The notes below the pieces were generated by a model that ran no database searches, was not told the origin of the DNA, and saw only the letters and a program-made list of their open reading frames with translations. The position numbers were made by a program, and so were the translations under genes. DNA of 8,424 nucleotides from Firmicutes bacterium UBA4874. GTDB taxonomy: Bacteria > Bacillota > Clostridia > Caldicoprobacterales > DTU083. The stretch covers positions 68,178 through 76,601 of the forward strand of contig DHDO01000067.1 in NCBI GenBank assembly GCA_002399435.1, in the 5' to 3' direction. This document shows, piece after piece, positions 1 through 7,543 of this stretch (the first letter of the stretch is position 1; every line of letters begins with the position of its first letter).

Positions 1-44
1 CCATACAAAAATGCCGTTTCCGGATTACAAACCGGGAACGGCAT
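1..44 (-). terminator. Strong intrinsic (rho-independent) terminator ending the transporter operon
   Basis: Two 13-base arms at 11-23 and 32-44 are complementary except for one position, which is a G-U wobble in the minus-strand RNA. They enclose an 8-base loop. Read on the minus strand, the GC-rich stem is followed directly by a run of five T (11 down to 7). This is the classic stem plus U-tract arrangement. It lies about 100 bases past the stop codon of the last permease, as expected for the end of a transcript. The plus strand has no comparable T-run after the stem, so it looks unidirectional. I see no gene between this hairpin and the permease stop. Confidence 0.88.
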
Positions 45-141
45 AATATATCTGAGATTTCAGATAACGGGCATTTCACAGGTATTCCAAAGGTACCAGT
101 CATTGATCCATGCGCCAACAACCTGCCGTCAGCATGTGGCA

Positions 142-1032
142 CTATCCTTTCAACGCTCCTATCATAACCCCTTTCACAAAATATTTTTGGAGGAACGGAT
201 ACAGACAAAGAATAGGTACCGTGGAAACCACAATCACAGCGTATTTAATCGTTTCGGCTATCATCTCCCTGTCTTCCATTCCCGTTCCCATGGTCATATC
301 GTTCAGGGAATTCTGAATCAGTATCTCCCGCAGGATCAGCTGCAACGGATATTTTGAACGTACTCCCGACAGAAATATCATGGCATTGAACCAGGAATTC
401 CAGTGTCCGACCCCATAGTACAGTACCAGAACGGCAATGGTAGGCCCAACCAGAGGAATCATGACCTTTGTAAGGATGACAAAATGGCTTGCCCCATCCA
501 GCTTTGCGGACTCCTCCAGGCTTTCCGGAATCACCGCAAAAGCCGTTCGCATGATGATCATATTATAGGTGCTGATTGCCGTCGGAAGAATCAGCGACCA
601 TAAAGTCTTATCCAGTCGAAGATCCCGTACCGTCAGATAAAAGGGAATCAATCCGCCGCTGAAGTACATGGTGAAGATGACAGACAGCACCATGACTCGC
701 TGGAACATCCAGTTTCGCCTGGACAGAAGGTATCCTCCCAGTAATGTCAGGGACATGTTGACAGCCACTCCCACCACAACGATAAAAATGGTATTCCGGT
801 ATCCATTCCAAATATTGGGGTTCTTGAATACTGCCTGATAGGAAGCCAGATCAAACCCCAGAGGATGCCATAAAGGCCCGTAATGCATCATAAACCGACC
901 CGGCGTACTGAACGAAGCAAACACCACATAGAGCATGGGATAAAGTGTAATCCCCATGATACCAATCAAAAACAGTATATTTACGACGTTGAAAACACGT
1001 TCCCCGATTCCTGTTCGGATCTTGTTATTCAT
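142..1032 (-). CDS. Carbohydrate ABC transporter permease, LplC/YtcP type (second permease)
   Basis: This is an integral membrane subunit of a CUT1-type sugar importer that would pair with the permease just upstream to form the channel. The 296-residue length is normal for the family. Hydrophobic segments start near residues 14-36 (NVVNILFLIGIMGITLYPML) and recur to the C-terminus. The cytoplasmic EAA loop that contacts the ATPase is visible near residues 171-190 (ESLEESAKLDGAS, then the IPLVGP end). The ending VKGVMIGALKG is typical of LplC-like proteins, so the gene is complete at its 3' end. The start is well supported: GGAGGG at 1039-1044 lies 6 bases before the ATG, and only 13 bases separate it from the upstream permease stop, so the two are surely cotranscribed. 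The substrate cannot be read from the permease; the neighbours suggest a xylo-oligosaccharide. Confidence 0.95.
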   Translation of the reverse strand: MNNKIRTGIGERVFNVVNILFLIGIMGITLYPMLYVVFASFSTPGRFMMHYGPLWHPLGFDLASYQAVFKNPNIWNGYRNTIFIVVVGVAVNMSLTLLGGYLLSRRNWMFQRVMVLSVIFTMYFSGGLIPFYLTVRDLRLDKTLWSLILPTAISTYNMIIMRTAFAVIPESLEESAKLDGASHFVILTKVMIPLVGPTIAVLVLYYGVGHWNSWFNAMIFLSGVRSKYPLQLILREILIQNSLNDMTMGTGMEDREMIAETIKYAVIVVSTVPILCLYPFLQKYFVKGVMIGALKG

Positions 1033-1045
1033 TGGAATCCCTCCA

Positions 1046-2056
1046 TCACCATAAACTGATTTCGCTGGTTTTCCTGCTTATTTTATTTACCGTCACCACC
1101 AGCGCAAAATTCACAACGGAGTTGAACAACCCCACTGCGGTACTGTAGCTCCAGTCAGAATTCAGAAGACCCTGCCGGTATACATAAGAGGAAATCACAT
1201 CGGATGTTTTATAAATAGCAGGATTATACAAAAGAATAATTTTTTCTGAACCGACACTGAGAATATTTCCTGTCCTCAAAATCAATAATATTATGATGGT
1301 AGGCAGCAGGCAGGGAATCGTAACATACAGCGTCTGCTTCCATCTCCCGGCACCATCGATTTTTGCGGCATCGTACAATTCAGGATCGATCCCTGTTAAT
1401 GCCGCCAGATAGATAATGCTCCCCCACCCCATATTCTGCCAGATACCGGAAATCACATAGATCGGGACAAACAATCCAGACTGATTGAGCATGGTCTGTT
1501 TTTTAAGTCCAACATGAGACAACAGCAAAGTAATAAATCCGCTGTCGCTTGTAAATTGCTTGATCATGCCACATAAAACCACCAGGGAAATAAAATGTGG
1601 CATATAGCCAATGGTTTGTACCGTTCGTGAAAAAGCCCGGTTCCGTAGCTCATTGATCAGCAATGCAAGGATAATGGGCGCCGGAAATCCGAATATCAAT
1701 TGAGTGATGCTGATGATCAGGGTGTTTTTCAACACCCTGCCAAAATAAACACTGGAGAAAAAATCCTTAAAGTGCCGCAGCCCTGCCCAGGGACTGTTCA
1801 TAATTCCTTTTGCCGGAGAAAAGTTCTTAAATGCAATGATGGCACCGTACATGGGTTTATAATGAAACAGTATATAAAACAGCAAAATGGGCAGAGCCAA
1901 AATGTACAATTCCCTGTTCTGAATGATATCTCTCTTCAGACGATAAGAAAGACTTCTTTCCGAGCCGAACAATCCTGCTGCTTTCGAAATGCCGTCAAAG
2001 CAGTTTCCCATTCCGATATTGTCGTTGGAGGATCCAATTTTGCCTTTTTCAGCCAA
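1046..2056 (-). CDS. Carbohydrate ABC transporter permease, LplB/YteP type, with displaced N-terminus
   Basis: This is the first of two membrane subunits of a CUT1 sugar importer. From about residue 36 (LSYRLKRDIIQNRELYILAL) the protein looks like an ordinary LplB-type permease of about 300 residues. It has a first membrane helix followed by KPMYGAIIAFKNF, and an EAA loop near residues 226-245 (YDAAKIDGAGRWKQ, then IPCLLP). The first 28 or so residues do not belong to the family. They are an out-of-frame reading of DNA that encodes the solute-binding protein in the overlapping frame (about 1975-2056). The nominal start at 2056 is a TTG inside that gene with no clear ribosome binding site. A TTG at 1970-1972 is another in-frame possibility, but it also lacks a properly spaced site. 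The native start was probably lost in a deletion. The conserved channel part seems intact; whether it is translated is uncertain. Confidence 0.88.
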   Translation of the reverse strand: MAEKGKIGSSNDNIGMGNCFDGISKAAGLFGSERSLSYRLKRDIIQNRELYILALPILLFYILFHYKPMYGAIIAFKNFSPAKGIMNSPWAGLRHFKDFFSSVYFGRVLKNTLIISITQLIFGFPAPIILALLINELRNRAFSRTVQTIGYMPHFISLVVLCGMIKQFTSDSGFITLLLSHVGLKKQTMLNQSGLFVPIYVISGIWQNMGWGSIIYLAALTGIDPELYDAAKIDGAGRWKQTLYVTIPCLLPTIIILLILRTGNILSVGSEKIILLYNPAIYKTSDVISSYVYRQGLLNSDWSYSTAVGLFNSVVNFALVVTVNKISRKTSEISLW

Positions 2057-2706
2057 TCCATTCTTAAAACAGGCCCACTGGTATGACGGAGTTCTTTGCT
2101 CCCTCTGATAAATGGCACAAGATAAAACTTGCCGTCATCGCTCTTTACCTGCTTGGCAATTTCCGGATTCGATTCATAATAAGCAGTCAGGTTGGGAGCA
2201 TATTTTTTCATCAAATCCGTGAGTTCCAGTATGACATCATCGTTGAAAAGCTTGGTGACACCACCGGGATATCCGGGCCACGAATACTCGATGATATCCG
2301 GGTATTCCCTGGAAGCCAGCAGCACGTTCAATGTTTCCTTTTCCTGACCGGAGGGAGGATGCTCATATTTTACTTTGATTCCTGTGGCTTTCTCCAGATT
2401 CTTTCGAAATGGAAGCTCACTGTAATTTGTCGCAAATGCGGATACATTGGATGCCAATCCCACCCAATAGGTTAATTCAGGCTTCCCTTTCAAAGGATAG
2501 ATCGTGTTTTTGTTTGCACCATCTTTGGACCCATTCCCGGATGATGTTTTTCCCAAATTCTTATCGGAAACACCTGGCGTATGCTGAGACGCTTTTTCAT
2601 CTGTCTCCTTGCCTGCCTGATCCGTGCCTTTACAGCCAGTCATCAGGTTCAAACAAAGTATCAGGGACAATACCAAAACCAACGCCTTGATTTGAATGCT
2701 TCTCAT
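1936..2706 (-). CDS. Truncated sugar-binding lipoprotein of an ABC importer (N-terminal half only, probable pseudogene)
   Basis: The family captures an oligosaccharide outside the membrane and passes it to the two permeases. A lipoprotein signal is clear: a charged start, a hydrophobic stretch at about residues 8-22, then MTGC with Cys25 as the lipidation site. A Ser/Gly/Lys-rich linker follows. Next comes family-typical sequence, YPLKGKPELTYWVGL near residues 70-85 and later DWLKKAKLDPPTTISEWETA. From about residue 243 (QQDCSARKEVFLIV) it no longer resembles the family and stops inside the permease coding region. Large binding proteins of this type usually have about 500-560 residues; this one has 256, so most of the second lobe and half of the cleft are missing. 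The start is sound: an AGAAGGG site lies just upstream of the ATG. A functional binding protein is unlikely unless the truncation is an assembly error. Confidence 0.85.
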   Translation of the reverse strand: MRSIQIKALVLVLSLILCLNLMTGCKGTDQAGKETDEKASQHTPGVSDKNLGKTSSGNGSKDGANKNTIYPLKGKPELTYWVGLASNVSAFATNYSELPFRKNLEKATGIKVKYEHPPSGQEKETLNVLLASREYPDIIEYSWPGYPGGVTKLFNDDVILELTDLMKKYAPNLTAYYESNPEIAKQVKSDDGKFYLVPFIRGSKELRHTSGPVLRMDWLKKAKLDPPTTISEWETALTAFRKQQDCSARKEVFLIV

Positions 2707-2750
2707 AAAAACCCTTCTTTCTGTTCACTTATTTGTGGTTCAACTGCCAC
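2703..2750 (-). CDS. Possible 15-codon leader ORF overlapping the binding-protein start
   Basis: A GTG at 2748-2750 opens a short frame reading MAVEPQISEQKEGFL. Its TGA at 2703-2705 overlaps the binding-protein ATG at 2704-2706 in an ATGA arrangement. An AGGAGG at 2755-2760 lies 4 bases before the GTG, which is a strong match but slightly close. Such an overlap could couple translation of a leader to the lipoprotein gene. The alternative is chance: the binding protein has its own ribosome binding site, and a purine-rich leader easily yields an AGGAGG. No family is recognisable in so short a peptide. Confidence 0.25.
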   Translation of the reverse strand: MAVEPQISEQKEGFL

Positions 2751-2799
2751 CTTCCCTCCTTTGCACTTCTTTCCTTACAACACCTCATATAAATCCTGC

Positions 2800-2815
2800 A
2801 AACAGATATCTGTTT
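2800..2815. promoter_or_regulatory. Perfect 16-bp palindrome, candidate operator of the transporter operon
   Basis: AAACAGATATCTGTTT is identical to its reverse complement over all 16 bases. With the -10 box at 2825-2830, transcription to the left should start near 2818, which puts the palindrome at about +3 to +18. That is a usual place for a dimeric repressor to block transcription. The site does not fit the catabolite (cre) consensus, and the AraC family usually prefers direct repeats, so the protein that binds here may be encoded elsewhere. It could instead act as a short hairpin in the 5' leader. Confidence 0.5.
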
Positions 2816-2824
2816 CTTAATTTC

Positions 2825-2852
2825 ATTATAAGAAGAAGAGTTCAAATGTAAA
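2825..2852 (-). promoter_or_regulatory. Sigma-A type promoter of the transporter operon
   Basis: On the minus strand, TTTACA (2847-2852) is followed after 16 bases by a perfect TATAAT (2825-2830). This is close to the vegetative consensus, with a slightly short spacer. The predicted start near 2818 gives a 5' leader of about 110 bases before the lipoprotein ATG. It is the best promoter sequence I found in the window. It implies that the binding protein and permeases form a unit separate from the regulator gene upstream. Confidence 0.65.
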
Positions 2853-2853
2853 T

Positions 2854-2876
2854 ATTGAAATCTACAGCGTTCCAAT
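2854..2876. promoter_or_regulatory. Imperfect inverted repeat just upstream of the -35 box, candidate activator site
   Basis: The arms ATTGAAA (2854-2860) and TTCCAAT (2870-2876) are inverted copies with one mismatch in seven, separated by nine bases. The site covers about -37 to -59 relative to the predicted start, where activators often sit. The upstream AraC-type regulator is the obvious candidate to bind, but the arms are short and AT-rich and could arise by chance. Confidence 0.25.
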
Positions 2877-2898
2877 TTCTTAATATATTGTTGTTACA

Positions 2899-2920
2899 AT
2901 TTTTATAGTGTTATAAAAAT
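2899..2920. repeat. AT-only 9-bp inverted repeat after the regulator gene
   Basis: ATTTTTATA at 2899-2907 and TATAAAAAT at 2912-2920 are perfect inverted copies around the 4-base loop GTGT, starting 6 bases past the regulator stop codon. The place suits a transcription terminator. However, the stem has no GC pair and no T-run follows it on the minus strand, so termination would be weak. It could also be a protein-binding site. Confidence 0.3.
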
Positions 2921-2925
2921 GCAAA

Positions 2926-5229
2926 CTATTGATTGGCGTCTCTGAATTCTCCGGGTGTAAAGCCGGTAAATTTGCGAAAGGCATTGATAAATGTACCAAC
3001 GTTATTAAAGCCGGATTTTACCGCGGCATCCTTGACTTTCTCATTCCCCAGCAGATAGTCCTTTGCTATCGCCACTCTTTTTTCATTTACATAATCCACA
3101 TAACTTTTACAGAAATGTTCCCTGAAAAAACGGCTTAAATACTGGGGCGTGACATGAAACACATCCGCCAGCCTTTCCAGACTGAGCTGATGATCCAGAA
3201 AATGTTCATCTATATAGACCCGGATTCCTTTCTCCAGCTTTGCTGGCCGTTCGCTCTGCTGTATTTCAACTTCTTTGCAGACCCGAATGACCTTTTCCTT
3301 AATATCCAGTAGGAAATAGGACATATCCCGGTGCCCGTTGTCCGGATTATCCAGCTCCCGAATGCTTTGAAAGATTGAATCGCATTGTTCCAGGTTTAAT
3401 TCTTCCATTGCCTTAACCACTGAGCAATACAAATCATACAAAAAAAGTTTCATCATCTCATAGGTCAGCTGTTTATGAAGACAGTTCTCATTATAAACAC
3501 TGCTCACAACTTCCAGTGCCTCTTTCTGCTTCCCTGACTTTATGGCATTTATCAGTTGTATTTCCTTTGAAACAGGAAATGCAAACAAATTGTCATTCTT
3601 CAGGATATCATGATAGTACACAATCCCTTCATTCATCAGCCCGGCATAATGAAGTGCCTCCTCTGCCTCCTCATAAGAGCGGGACAAATTCATGTGACCT
3701 TTATAGATATTTCCTATCCCCGCTGATAAAACAATATCCAATTTGTTCTCCGGATCCTCTTTCAGCTTTGTTGCCAGCGCATACAGGTTCTCCTGCAAAC
3801 TGTCCGGGTTTGCCACATCCGATCCACAGATGCAGGCAATGGTATTATGGCCCATTTCCACTGCATATCCTACACAGTGGTCTTTCATGGCTGCTTCCAT
3901 GGCATTGCACAACGCAATCTTGTACAATTCCTTTTGCCCGTCCTGTTTCTTATCGGCCGTTTCTTTCATCTTTACATGAAACAATGCCACTGCAGAAATA
4001 GTGCAGTCCAGACGAATATCCAGCAATTGATTCATTGAATCGCTTTGACTGTCCTGGCTATTATCACCCTCCTCCAGAATCTCAGCCAGGTAACGCTGCC
4101 TTATGACAGGGATATACCGCTTCATGATCTTCTGATTCGACTTTATTTCTTCACAGGAAGATTGTAATATATTTGATATCACCTGATAATCATCCTTTTC
4201 TTCCGTCTGGTCTCCATATGCTGTTTGTATGAACTGTATAATGTTCCTGATGGGCGCATAATTTCTGTTAGCAGCAAAAAAGGAGATCACAAAAGCAAGA
4301 AAACCAAACAGAACGATAATGGATAGGGTGGACAGTTTCAGGATCTTTACCTGATCAATGAATGCGTTATATGGAATAATACTTACATATCTCCAGTTGT
4401 TTTTTGTCGATGTGGTGTGTACCTTCAATGCTTTTCCTTCTGGCGTTGCAATCGTTTCCACAGCTGTCCGGGACCGCAGATTTTTCTCTGCAAAATCCGT
4501 ATCAAGCCGGGGATTCTCCGATACAATGACCTGGAGGTCATGGTCCAGTATATACAGGCTTCCATGATATGCTTTCAGTACTTCCGAAAATGTATCCAGA
4601 TACCGATCCTGATTCATAAGCACCAGGATGCATCCCAAATTATCCTGTGCATTGGGCAGAGAATCCTTAAAAAGAATTTTCTTATCGATATCGCCGGCAT
4701 AAGTATTGACTGTAACAGGGATGGTCTTTCGAAAATCTGCTTTCTTTATGGCATCTGCCCATTTTCCAAACTCCGCCTGGTCAGAAGTGCGGGGATAAAC
4801 GCAGCTGAAAAAAACCTCCGGCGCATAGAGACCGGTCGGTGACACAATAGAGTTGTTCTTCCTGGAATAGATATAAATATCTCCGATAAAATCGTTTAAA
4901 ATTGTAAATTTCCGTAAATCCAGCATCACCGGCCTGGCCAATAAGCTCAAATCCCGTTCAGATTCCGCTTTCGTATAAAGAAAATCATGTAGCCTTTGAT
5001 TCAGCGAAAACTCACTGGATATCCTATAAAGCCCTTCCACAAAAGAATCCACTGTATCGGAAGATTGCTGTAAGGCCGCCAGACTATCCTTCTCAACTTT
5101 ATCCTCGATTATTTTCAGTGCCTGATAATAATGAACGGCTCCAAGAACAATCATTGGAATAGCCAACAGGATCAAATAGGAAAGAAATATTCGGCTGAAA
5201 GCCTTGTTGTGCTTCCATAAGCCTGCCAT
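2926..5229 (-). CDS. Membrane-anchored AraC-family transcriptional regulator (YesS-like)
   Basis: This is a 767-residue one-component regulator. A first membrane helix lies at about residues 14-34 (IFLSYLILLAIPMIVLGAV). An outer region of about 260 residues follows, in the place where related proteins carry a Cache-type sensor. The second helix is at about 297-318 (LSIIVLFGFLAFVISFFAA). Next comes a long cytoplasmic linker with a GGDEF-like or YesN-like stretch (SAGIGNIYKG then SYEEAEEAL). The C-terminal 100 residues hold the paired AraC helix-turn-helix: LSLERLADVFHVTPQYLSRF, then KDAAVKSGFNNVGTFINAFR and TGFTPGEFR. Length and order match the YesS type. The start is supported by AGGGGG at 5238-5243, 8 bases before the ATG. 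Such proteins often sit beside LplABC-type transporters and control them, as here. The ligand is unknown; a xylan fragment is a guess from the neighbours. Confidence 0.93.
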   Translation of the reverse strand: MAGLWKHNKAFSRIFLSYLILLAIPMIVLGAVHYYQALKIIEDKVEKDSLAALQQSSDTVDSFVEGLYRISSEFSLNQRLHDFLYTKAESERDLSLLARPVMLDLRKFTILNDFIGDIYIYSRKNNSIVSPTGLYAPEVFFSCVYPRTSDQAEFGKWADAIKKADFRKTIPVTVNTYAGDIDKKILFKDSLPNAQDNLGCILVLMNQDRYLDTFSEVLKAYHGSLYILDHDLQVIVSENPRLDTDFAEKNLRSRTAVETIATPEGKALKVHTTSTKNNWRYVSIIPYNAFIDQVKILKLSTLSIIVLFGFLAFVISFFAANRNYAPIRNIIQFIQTAYGDQTEEKDDYQVISNILQSSCEEIKSNQKIMKRYIPVIRQRYLAEILEEGDNSQDSQSDSMNQLLDIRLDCTISAVALFHVKMKETADKKQDGQKELYKIALCNAMEAAMKDHCVGYAVEMGHNTIACICGSDVANPDSLQENLYALATKLKEDPENKLDIVLSAGIGNIYKGHMNLSRSYEEAEEALHYAGLMNEGIVYYHDILKNDNLFAFPVSKEIQLINAIKSGKQKEALEVVSSVYNENCLHKQLTYEMMKLFLYDLYCSVVKAMEELNLEQCDSIFQSIRELDNPDNGHRDMSYFLLDIKEKVIRVCKEVEIQQSERPAKLEKGIRVYIDEHFLDHQLSLERLADVFHVTPQYLSRFFREHFCKSYVDYVNEKRVAIAKDYLLGNEKVKDAAVKSGFNNVGTFINAFRKFTGFTPGEFRDANQ

Positions 5230-5270
5230 GATTCATTCCCCCTAACAAAGGCAGTCATAGGAATTATCTC

Positions 5271-5300
5271 AGCATATCCTCTTTTTTCGATACAAATCAA
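5271..5300 (-). promoter_or_regulatory. Weak candidate promoter for the AraC-type regulator
   Basis: On the minus strand, TTGATT (5295-5300) and TATGCT (5271-5276) are separated by 18 bases. Both hexamers match the vegetative consensus only in part. The position fits, between the GH3 terminator and the regulator ribosome binding site, and would give a leader of about 35 bases. The regulator may instead be expressed by read-through. Confidence 0.3.
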
Positions 5301-5319
5301 TCCTTATGATTCTTCCAGG

Positions 5320-5347
5320 AAAAATAAGGCTTTTATCAAAAGCTTAT
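5320..5347 (-). terminator. Probable intrinsic terminator overlapping the GH3 stop codon
   Basis: On the minus strand, ATAAGCTTTT (5347-5338) pairs with AAAAGCCTTAT (5334-5324) around a 3-base loop, with one bulged base. The stem runs into a T-run at 5324-5320. The hairpin overlaps the end of the GH3 gene, whose TGA is at 5338-5336. The stem is AT-rich, so termination may be partial. It would separate the catabolic genes from the regulator gene that starts about 90 bases later. Confidence 0.55.
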
Positions 5348-7477
5348 ATCAACCGACAAAGGCCGTATGCCTGTCAGGGTCACACTTCTTGGATCCGGCT
5401 GGCTTATCCCTGCAAAAACCGTAAAGTGATTGCTGTCCAGGTATCGGTTTCCTTCCCCGTCCACGATATTCATGGCTTTGTTGGGAATCATGGCTTCCAC
5501 CACCCTGCTTTCCCCCCTCCCAAGATGGATCCTCTGAAAGCCGCACAGGCAGGGATTGGGAACTGCATATTTGGAATCCCTGTCCTTTATATAGAACTGT
5601 ACCACCTCATCGGTATCGTAGGACCCTGCATTTTTGATTTCCACCGATAACCGGATATCGCTTTCCTTTGCTACCTTGTTCCGTATCCTCAGATCCCTTA
5701 ACTCAACCCTGCTGTAGGTAAGCCCGAATCCAAAGGGATACAGGGGCTCTGTTTCCATATAGCGATAGGTCCTTCCCTTCATGGAGTAATTGGTGAATGC
5801 CGGGAGCTCTTCCACACTTCTGTAAAAGGTAACAGGCAGTTTTCCGGAAGGGGAGTAGTCGCCAAACAGACATTCTGCCGCAGCCTGACCGCCTCTGGCC
5901 CCGGGGTACCAGGTTTGAAGAATGGCATTGCACTTTTTATCGGCGAAATTGATGCTCACGGCACTCCCTGTTGACAACAGAAGTACGGTTGGTTTCCCAA
6001 CCGCCACTACCTTCTCCAGCAGATCCTCCTGTACCTCCGGAAGATTCAGATCTGCCTTGTCTCCGGATGCGGAGGCATTTCCGGCATCTCCCTGCTCTCC
6101 TTCCAATGTCTCATCCAGACCCAGGCAAAGAACCACCACATCGCTGTGTTCCGCCACGGTCCGGGCTTCCGCTGTCCTGTCGTTTTTCAGTCCCAGATTT
6201 TCCACCTTGTCTTTATATAAATGACAGCCTTCCGAATAATAAACACGAACCTCATCCCCGACATAATCCTGTATTCCTTCCAGCAGCGTGATAGTCCTGG
6301 AAGGAGTCCCGTAATAGTTTCCTTTCAAAGCCAGACGACTGTTGGCATTGGGCCCGATGACCCCGATTGTCTTTATCCTGTCTTTGTCCAAAGGCAAAAT
6401 CCCGTCATTCTTCAGAAGGACCATGCTCTTTCGGGCGGCTTCCAATGCCGCTTCATTATGCTCTCCGGAATCCACTACCGAGTAGGGAATGCTGTCGTAT
6501 TCGCATTCATCAAACATGCCCAGTTTCATTCTGGTGGTAAACAGCCTTACCGCGGATCTGGTGATATCCTCTTCTGTAATCAGGTTATCCTTTAGAGCCT
6601 GCAGTAAGTGAAGATAGGTGTTTCCGCAGTTTAAATCGCATCCTGCCTTTATGGCAAGAGCGGCAGACTCCGGAGCTGTGGAGGTAACAAGGTGCCTGGT
6701 ATGAAAATCCGCGATTGCCCCACAGTCTGAGACAACATGGCCTTCAAATTTCCATTTGCCCCTCAGGATATCCCGAAGCAATGTATAGCTCCCGCAGCAG
6801 GGCTCTCCATTTGTACGGTTGTACGCTCCCATGACGCCTTCCACTTTGCCTTCCAATACACAATCCTCAAATGCAGGCAGATAGGTCTCCCACATATCCT
6901 TCTTTGATGCTGTCGCATCGAATTCGTGCCGGAGGCTTTCCGGGCCGCTGTGTACTGCAAAATGCTTGACACAGGCCGCAGACTTCAGATATCTGCCATG
7001 ACCCTGCAGGCCCTTTATAAAAGCGACCCCCAGTCTCCCCGTCAGGTAAGGATCCTCGCCATAGGTTTCATGCCCTCTGCCCCATCTGGGATCCCGAAAG
7101 ATATTTACATTGGGTGACCAGAAGGTGATTCCCTTATAGATATCGCGGTCTCCATGCTTTACCGCTTCGTTGTATTTCGCCCGCCCCTCGGTGGCAATGA
7201 TATTCCCAATTACCTCCATAAAATGTTCATCAAACATGGCAGCCATACCGATTGCCTGGGGAAACATGGTGGCCGTGCCGCCCCTCGCGACACCATGAAG
7301 GGCTTCATTCCACCAGTTATACGCAGGAATGTTCAGCCGCTCTATGGGCGGTGCATCATATTTCAGCTGGGATGCCCTTTCCTCTATGGTCATCTGATCC
7401 ACCAGCTTACGCGCACGTTTTTCCGCTTCCTGCGTTGTGATTCGGTTCGTCCTTCCTTCAACTGCTTCTGCTCCCAT
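5336..7477 (-). CDS. Glycoside hydrolase family 3, beta-xylosidase-like, cytoplasmic
   Basis: This is a 713-residue retaining glycosidase that should release terminal sugars, probably xylose, from imported oligosaccharides. The N-terminal barrel shows NWWNEALHGVA (54-64), a motif common in GH3 xylosidases, then SPNVNIFRDPRWGR (121-134), ETYGEDP (137-143) and KHF (171-173). Asp251 in VVSDCGAI is the expected nucleophile. The second domain carries ETLEGEQGDAG (456-466), where Glu459 or Glu461 is the likely acid/base. A YPFGFGLTYS motif leads into a fibronectin-III-like C-terminal domain. No signal peptide is visible, so it acts inside the cell. The ATG is fixed by an in-frame stop 21 bases upstream; the ribosome binding site is modest (AGGATGG). 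Specificity between xyloside, arabinoside and glucoside is not certain from sequence alone; the xylulokinase next door favours xyloside. Confidence 0.94.
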   Translation of the reverse strand: MGAEAVEGRTNRITTQEAEKRARKLVDQMTIEERASQLKYDAPPIERLNIPAYNWWNEALHGVARGGTATMFPQAIGMAAMFDEHFMEVIGNIIATEGRAKYNEAVKHGDRDIYKGITFWSPNVNIFRDPRWGRGHETYGEDPYLTGRLGVAFIKGLQGHGRYLKSAACVKHFAVHSGPESLRHEFDATASKKDMWETYLPAFEDCVLEGKVEGVMGAYNRTNGEPCCGSYTLLRDILRGKWKFEGHVVSDCGAIADFHTRHLVTSTAPESAALAIKAGCDLNCGNTYLHLLQALKDNLITEEDITRSAVRLFTTRMKLGMFDECEYDSIPYSVVDSGEHNEAALEAARKSMVLLKNDGILPLDKDRIKTIGVIGPNANSRLALKGNYYGTPSRTITLLEGIQDYVGDEVRVYYSEGCHLYKDKVENLGLKNDRTAEARTVAEHSDVVVLCLGLDETLEGEQGDAGNASASGDKADLNLPEVQEDLLEKVVAVGKPTVLLLSTGSAVSINFADKKCNAILQTWYPGARGGQAAAECLFGDYSPSGKLPVTFYRSVEELPAFTNYSMKGRTYRYMETEPLYPFGFGLTYSRVELRDLRIRNKVAKESDIRLSVEIKNAGSYDTDEVVQFYIKDRDSKYAVPNPCLCGFQRIHLGRGESRVVEAMIPNKAMNIVDGEGNRYLDSNHFTVFAGISQPDPRSVTLTGIRPLSVDISF

Positions 7478-7543
7478 TTCTTCACCATCCTGTTTTTATA
7501 GCTTCCATACTCAATGATACGCATAATTGTTTCAAGAATAGAA

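Noticed and set aside
45..141. Small gene between the last permease and the terminator
   Set aside because: No frame with a ribosome binding site and meaningful length on the minus strand; the plus-strand frames starting near 103 and 110 run antisense into the permease.
2862..2875. Possible catabolite-responsive (cre) site around TGGAACGCTGTAGA on the minus strand
   Set aside because: The central CG is shifted by one base relative to the cre consensus and the second half does not match.
3516..4001. Open frame of 161 codons on the plus strand
   Set aside because: It is antisense to the AraC-type regulator, is rich in Pro, Ser, Cys and His as antisense readings often are, and shows no family features.
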